From JABFRJ01 sp031379035 (GTDB taxonomy: Bacteria > Pseudomonadota > Alphaproteobacteria > Rhizobiales > Hyphomicrobiaceae): 8,976 nt of DNA. Made by a program: the position numbers and the translations under genes. The notes beneath the pieces are model-generated. The model was not told the DNA's origin, searched no databases, and saw only the letters and a list, made by a program, of their open reading frames with translations. Below are positions 6,284 to 8,976 of the stretch, piece by piece. The DNA is taken from assembly GCA_031379035.1 (NCBI GenBank), contig JANNEU010000492.1, forward strand, positions 1 through 8,976, read 5' to 3'. Within the stretch, counting starts at the first letter, position 1; every line of letters begins with the position of its first letter.

Positions 6284-7870
6284 ATGTCCTTGCTGTTCCG
6301 CATCGCGTTCGCCGCCCATGCGCGCGGTACGCACCACAAGCTCGCCATGCACGCCCTCGACCGCCTCACCGGTGCCGACCGCGATGGCTGGCGCAAGCTG
6401 TTCCTCGTCCACGCCGAAACCTACTGCATCGGCTCAAAAATCCCTGACGACCAATTCAAGGACTTCAAGAACCACGTCCTTCACCCGCGCGACGGCTATT
6501 GGGGCGGCGCCGTCGATGCCGCGCGCGCCTGGTATGCAACGCTCGTCACACATCTGAAGGCCGGTGCTTGGAGCGAGGCCGTCTCGGCGGCTGGCGTGCT
6601 CGGCCACTATCTCGCCGACCCGCTGCATCCCTTCCATACCGCCCAATCCGACGCTGAAAACACCATCCACCGCGCCTGCGAGTGGAGCATCAACCGCAGC
6701 TACGACAAGCTCTATGCCGCCGGCATGACCGCACATGCTGACTATATCCGCCGCCTGCCGCGCGACGACAATTGGCTCGCCCGCATCCAGTGCGAGAGCG
6801 CCGATCTATCCAACGCCCACTACGAAAAACTCATTGCGCACTACGACATCACTCGCGGCGTCATGGACCCGCCCTCGGGTCTCGACATAACCGCACAAAA
6901 GATCTGCGCCGAGCTGCTCATCACCGCAGCCGCCACCATCGCCGCCGTCCTCAATCACGCCATCGACAAAGCCGGCGTGCCGCCGCCTGCTGTCAATCCA
7001 ACCATTCCCGCACTGCTGGCCGCGCTGAAAATCCCGCAGAACCAGTTCCTCAAGCGCATCGAAAATGCGGAGGATCGCCGCGCCGTCCAGGCCATCTATG
7101 ACGAGTTGCGCACCACGGGTGCCGTCGTCACGACACTGCCCGCCGAGAACCGCACGATCCGCGATCTTTACGCAACAGAAGTCGCCAGCTTGAAACTCAG
7201 GCCTGATGTCACAAAGCTGTTTCCTTTACCGGCGGAAACAATCGCCTACACACTGCCCATCATAGCGGCACGCCCAACACAGCAGCCAGTGACACCGCAA
7301 GCGTTGCCGCAGCCGTCGCAAGTGCCGACTGCCGCCGCCACACGCGAAGCAGTCAGTGAAACCGCGCGCGACGTCGCTGCCGCGGCCGCACAAATCACAC
7401 GCCCCACCGCCGCCAACACCAACGCCGCTGCACCGACCACCGGACGACCCGGCCTCGCCTCCGACGCCGACGTGGTCGACGCCCCCTCCATCGGCCCAAA
7501 AACCGCCGAACGGCTCTACGCGCACGGCATCAAAACCATCGCCGATCTGCTCGCCGCTGATCCGCCAGCGCTCGCCCAGTCGCTTGATCAGCGCCACATC
7601 ACCGCGTCCACCATCATCGACTGGCAGGATCAGACGCGACTTGTGCAGGCCGTGTCTGGCCTCACCGGCGGCGCAGCACAGTTGTTCGTCGGTGCGGGTT
7701 ATCGAACGCCCGCAAGCCTCGCCGCAGCCGACGTTACCAAAGTCTGCGCCGATGTACTCACCTTCGCGTCCTCCGTCGAAGGCCGCCGCATCCTCCGCGA
7801 CGGCACCGCACCAGAAGCATCAAAAATCACCGCCTGGCACGCCCGTGCCCAAACCACCAAAGCCGCGTGA
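6284..7870 (+). CDS. zinc-dependent phospholipase C-like domain fused to DUF4332 helix-hairpin-helix domain
   Basis: A 528-residue two-part protein. The N-terminal part (about 10-230) resembles the trinuclear-zinc phospholipase C / S1-P1 nuclease fold. GHYLADPLHPFHT (107-119) supplies H108, D112 and H118 with the HxxxD and ten-residue spacing of B. cereus PLC (H118, D122, H128). IHRACE supplies H129 and E133, like H142 and E146. H17/H18, D55/D56 and H64/H67 are candidates for the rest. There is no signal peptide and no N-terminal Trp ligand, unlike secreted PLC, so it is probably cytoplasmic. Residues about 325-395 are an Ala/Pro/Gln/Thr-rich linker. Residues 396-524 form a DUF4332-like region with two helix-hairpin-helix-like units: DAPSIGPKTAERLYAHGI, then SGLTGGAAQLFVGAGYRTP, and RRILRDGTAPE near the end. 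Such repeats often bind DNA or nucleic acid. Start: GAGGAG (6270-6275) is 8 nt before ATG. It is convergent with the GNAT gene across 28 nt. The substrate is unknown; lipase and nuclease are both possible. Confidence 0.8.
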   Translation: MSLLFRIAFAAHARGTHHKLAMHALDRLTGADRDGWRKLFLVHAETYCIGSKIPDDQFKDFKNHVLHPRDGYWGGAVDAARAWYATLVTHLKAGAWSEAVSAAGVLGHYLADPLHPFHTAQSDAENTIHRACEWSINRSYDKLYAAGMTAHADYIRRLPRDDNWLARIQCESADLSNAHYEKLIAHYDITRGVMDPPSGLDITAQKICAELLITAAATIAAVLNHAIDKAGVPPPAVNPTIPALLAALKIPQNQFLKRIENAEDRRAVQAIYDELRTTGAVVTTLPAENRTIRDLYATEVASLKLRPDVTKLFPLPAETIAYTLPIIAARPTQQPVTPQALPQPSQVPTAAATREAVSETARDVAAAAAQITRPTAANTNAAAPTTGRPGLASDADVVDAPSIGPKTAERLYAHGIKTIADLLAADPPALAQSLDQRHITASTIIDWQDQTRLVQAVSGLTGGAAQLFVGAGYRTPASLAAADVTKVCADVLTFASSVEGRRILRDGTAPEASKITAWHARAQTTKAA

Positions 7871-7898
7871 GCGAAGCCTGTAGCAACGCGCACGCGCC

Positions 7899-8651
7899 TC
7901 ACACATCCTTCCAACGGTAGTGATACTGCCCCGCCTCGCTGTACCCGCGCCTCTCATAGAGTGCGCGCGCTGCGGCGTTGCCTTCAACGACTTGCAGCGC
8001 CGCTAATCTTGCGCCGTTGTCAAACGCCCAGCTTTCCAACGCATCCATCACCACGCGCGCAGCTCCCGTGCGCCGCCGGTCGGCGCGCGTCGCCACACAC
8101 TCGACAAACCCCACACCACTGGGTGACACCACACCCAGCGCGCTCGCCAGCGCCTCCCCACCACGCCGCACGAGAAAGAACGCCCGCATCGCTGGCACCC
8201 GCGCCAGCATCGCCGGCTCCGCAGCGCGCCGCACCGCATTGAGCGGCTCGGCATAAATATCGAACCAATCCGCAGTCAGCGTATCGGATACCTCAACGCC
8301 TTCCGGCAACGGCGTGCGCGCCAGTACTTTGGCGAGCAACAAACACGGCTCCTCGTATGTGTACCCACGCGCAGCCAACCGTTGATCGAGATGAGCCGGC
8401 GTCGCCAGCGAACTCACCTGCACATAACTTTTGAGACCACGCGCGCGGTAGCGTGCCTCCACGTCTGAGATCGCCGTCTCAAAGTCACCACCCGCGAACC
8501 CCAGCGGCAGCAGCGAATTGGCACGCCGGCTACCACCGCCCGAGCACCGCCATACCCAACCTGAAACGCCCACCGTCTCCGCCGCCGGCCACGCCCGCGC
8601 CGCCGCACGTTCAATCATCTCAACCTGATGCGACGTAAAACCATTGGCCAT
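7899..8651 (-). CDS. GNAT family N-acetyltransferase
   Basis: A 250-residue acetyl-CoA-dependent N-acetyltransferase. The C-terminal half (about 115-250) is a GNAT domain. Strand beta4 is GFVECVATRADR (181-192), followed by the acetyl-CoA pyrophosphate loop RRRTGAARVV (192-201), an R-x-x-G-x-A form. Motif B is QVVEGNAAARALYERRGY (220-237), including the conserved N225 and the Y232 position. The N-terminal half (SRRANSLLPL at 41-50, then ARYRARGL) looks like the degenerate first GNAT repeat seen in two-domain members. The substrate cannot be inferred. The start at 8651 is chosen because GGGAGG (8656-8661) precedes it by 4 nt; in-frame ATG codons at 8678 and 8741 lack a ribosome site and add residues unlike the family. 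It converges on the PLC-DUF4332 gene and is divergent from the RTX-type gene, so it is probably a single-gene transcript. Confidence 0.9.
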   Translation of the reverse strand: MANGFTSHQVEMIERAAARAWPAAETVGVSGWVWRCSGGGSRRANSLLPLGFAGGDFETAISDVEARYRARGLKSYVQVSSLATPAHLDQRLAARGYTYEEPCLLLAKVLARTPLPEGVEVSDTLTADWFDIYAEPLNAVRRAAEPAMLARVPAMRAFFLVRRGGEALASALGVVSPSGVGFVECVATRADRRRTGAARVVMDALESWAFDNGARLAALQVVEGNAAARALYERRGYSEAGQYHYRWKDV

Positions 8652-8655
8652 CGGA

Positions 8656-8661
8656 CCTCCC
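8656..8661 (-). promoter_or_regulatory. ribosome binding site deciding the GNAT start
   Basis: On the minus strand GGGAGG lies 4 nt before ATG 8651. The spacing is short but usable, and the longer reading frame starting at 8741 has nothing comparable. Confidence 0.6.
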
Positions 8662-8819
8662 AGCGCTGTGACGATCATTTCTACCGCAGCCACACATTTT
8701 CTCCACCCTGTTCCCGCCGAAACAGCGCGGTCGCTCCACATCCAGCATTGTCACCCCAGGTCATGAGGACAGCGCACAACACGAACGCGCCCCCCTCGCA
8801 ACCCGCCTTCCGAGACACC

Positions 8820-8829
8820 GGCTTAAGCC
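8820..8829. promoter_or_regulatory. 10-bp palindrome in the GNAT / RTX divergent intergenic region
   Basis: GGCTTAAGCC is a perfect palindrome within the 264-bp gap 8652-8915. It is enclosed by a looser inverted pair, TTCCGAG (8808-8814) and CTCGGAA (8852-8858). An AT-rich TTAAATT follows at 8865-8871 and could be part of a -10 element for the RTX-type gene, but no good -35 was found. The rest of the gap holds no gene that I can see. Confidence 0.3.
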
Positions 8830-8915
8830 TCAATCCCAGGCACGGGCGACACTCGGAAAGCCCCTTAAATTAGGCACTTTCATCACCCCAACCCAAAGCC
8901 CCAGGAGACAGTATC

Positions 8916-8976
8916 ATGGCTATCATCACCGGCACCGCTCAAGCAGAAGTTCTCACCGGCACCGCGCTGGCCGACA
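8916..8976 (+). CDS. N-terminus of a probable RTX-type calcium-binding protein, cut by window edge
   Basis: Only 20 complete codons are visible: MAIITGTAQAEVLTGTALAD. The doubled pattern (ITGTAQAEVLTGTALAD) resembles the 'GTxgDDxLxGT' starts of hemolysin-type, RTX-repeat calcium-binding proteins. These are usually secreted by type I systems through a C-terminal signal, which fits the lack of an N-terminal signal peptide. The start is well supported by AGGAGA (8903-8908), 7 nt before ATG. The visible stretch lacks the acidic D-D pair in the first unit (AQAE), so the repeat is atypical at its start. Catalytic domains, if any, would lie beyond the right edge. Confidence 0.6.
   Translation, partial: MAIITGTAQAEVLTGTALAD

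Noticed and set aside
7871..7898. Bidirectional terminator between the convergent PLC-DUF4332 and GNAT genes
   Set aside because: No stable inverted repeat or T-tract was found in the 28-bp gap.

Overview
The window looks like a GC-rich alphaproteobacterial chromosome, probably Hyphomicrobiales or a relative. This is judged from strong G/C third-position bias, TGA-dominated stop codons, and the alphaproteobacterial look of an M17 aminopeptidase / NlpC-P60 pair and a DUF4332 protein. No rRNA, tRNA, CRISPR array or insertion sequence was seen. The genes are mostly monocistronic, apart from one pair.

Layout. (1) 1-968, minus: the first 322 codons of a MoxR-type AAA+ ATPase gene, running off the left edge, behind a leader that carries a long palindrome (989-1030). 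(2) 1212-1832, plus: a carboxymuconolactone decarboxylase-like protein, divergent from moxR. (3) 1902-2975, minus: a lone periplasmic binding protein of the 2-aminoethylphosphonate (PhnS-like) family with no permease or ATPase beside it. Its upstream region (2976-3244) holds four tandem 10-bp repeats and a 10-bp palindrome. (4) 3245-4714, plus: an M17 leucyl aminopeptidase gene interrupted by one in-frame TAG at 3881-3883, although every catalytic residue downstream is intact. (5) 4723-5616, plus: an NlpC/P60 cysteine peptidase in the same operon. (6) 5843-6142, plus: a solitary HigA-type antitoxin/regulator with its own good promoter and a matching inverted repeat, and no toxin gene. (7) 6284-7870, plus: a two-part protein with a zinc-dependent phospholipase C-like N-terminus and a DUF4332 helix-hairpin-helix C-terminus. 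(8) 7899-8651, minus: a GNAT acetyltransferase convergent with (7). (9) 8916 onward, plus: the first 20 codons of a probable RTX-type calcium-binding protein, cut by the right edge.

How they may work together. The M17 and NlpC/P60 products both lack obvious export signals and could process murein-derived or other short peptides in the cytoplasm. The TAG in the first gene may have inactivated it, may be read through, or may be a sequence error. The HigA-like gene and the PLC-DUF4332 gene lie on the same strand 141 bp apart; a regulatory link is possible but unproven. The other genes show no common theme. I found no clear new multi-gene system. The points most worth checking are the amber codon inside an otherwise intact enzyme, the PLC-DUF4332 fusion, the orphan HigA with its operator, and the phased repeats upstream of the phnS-like gene.
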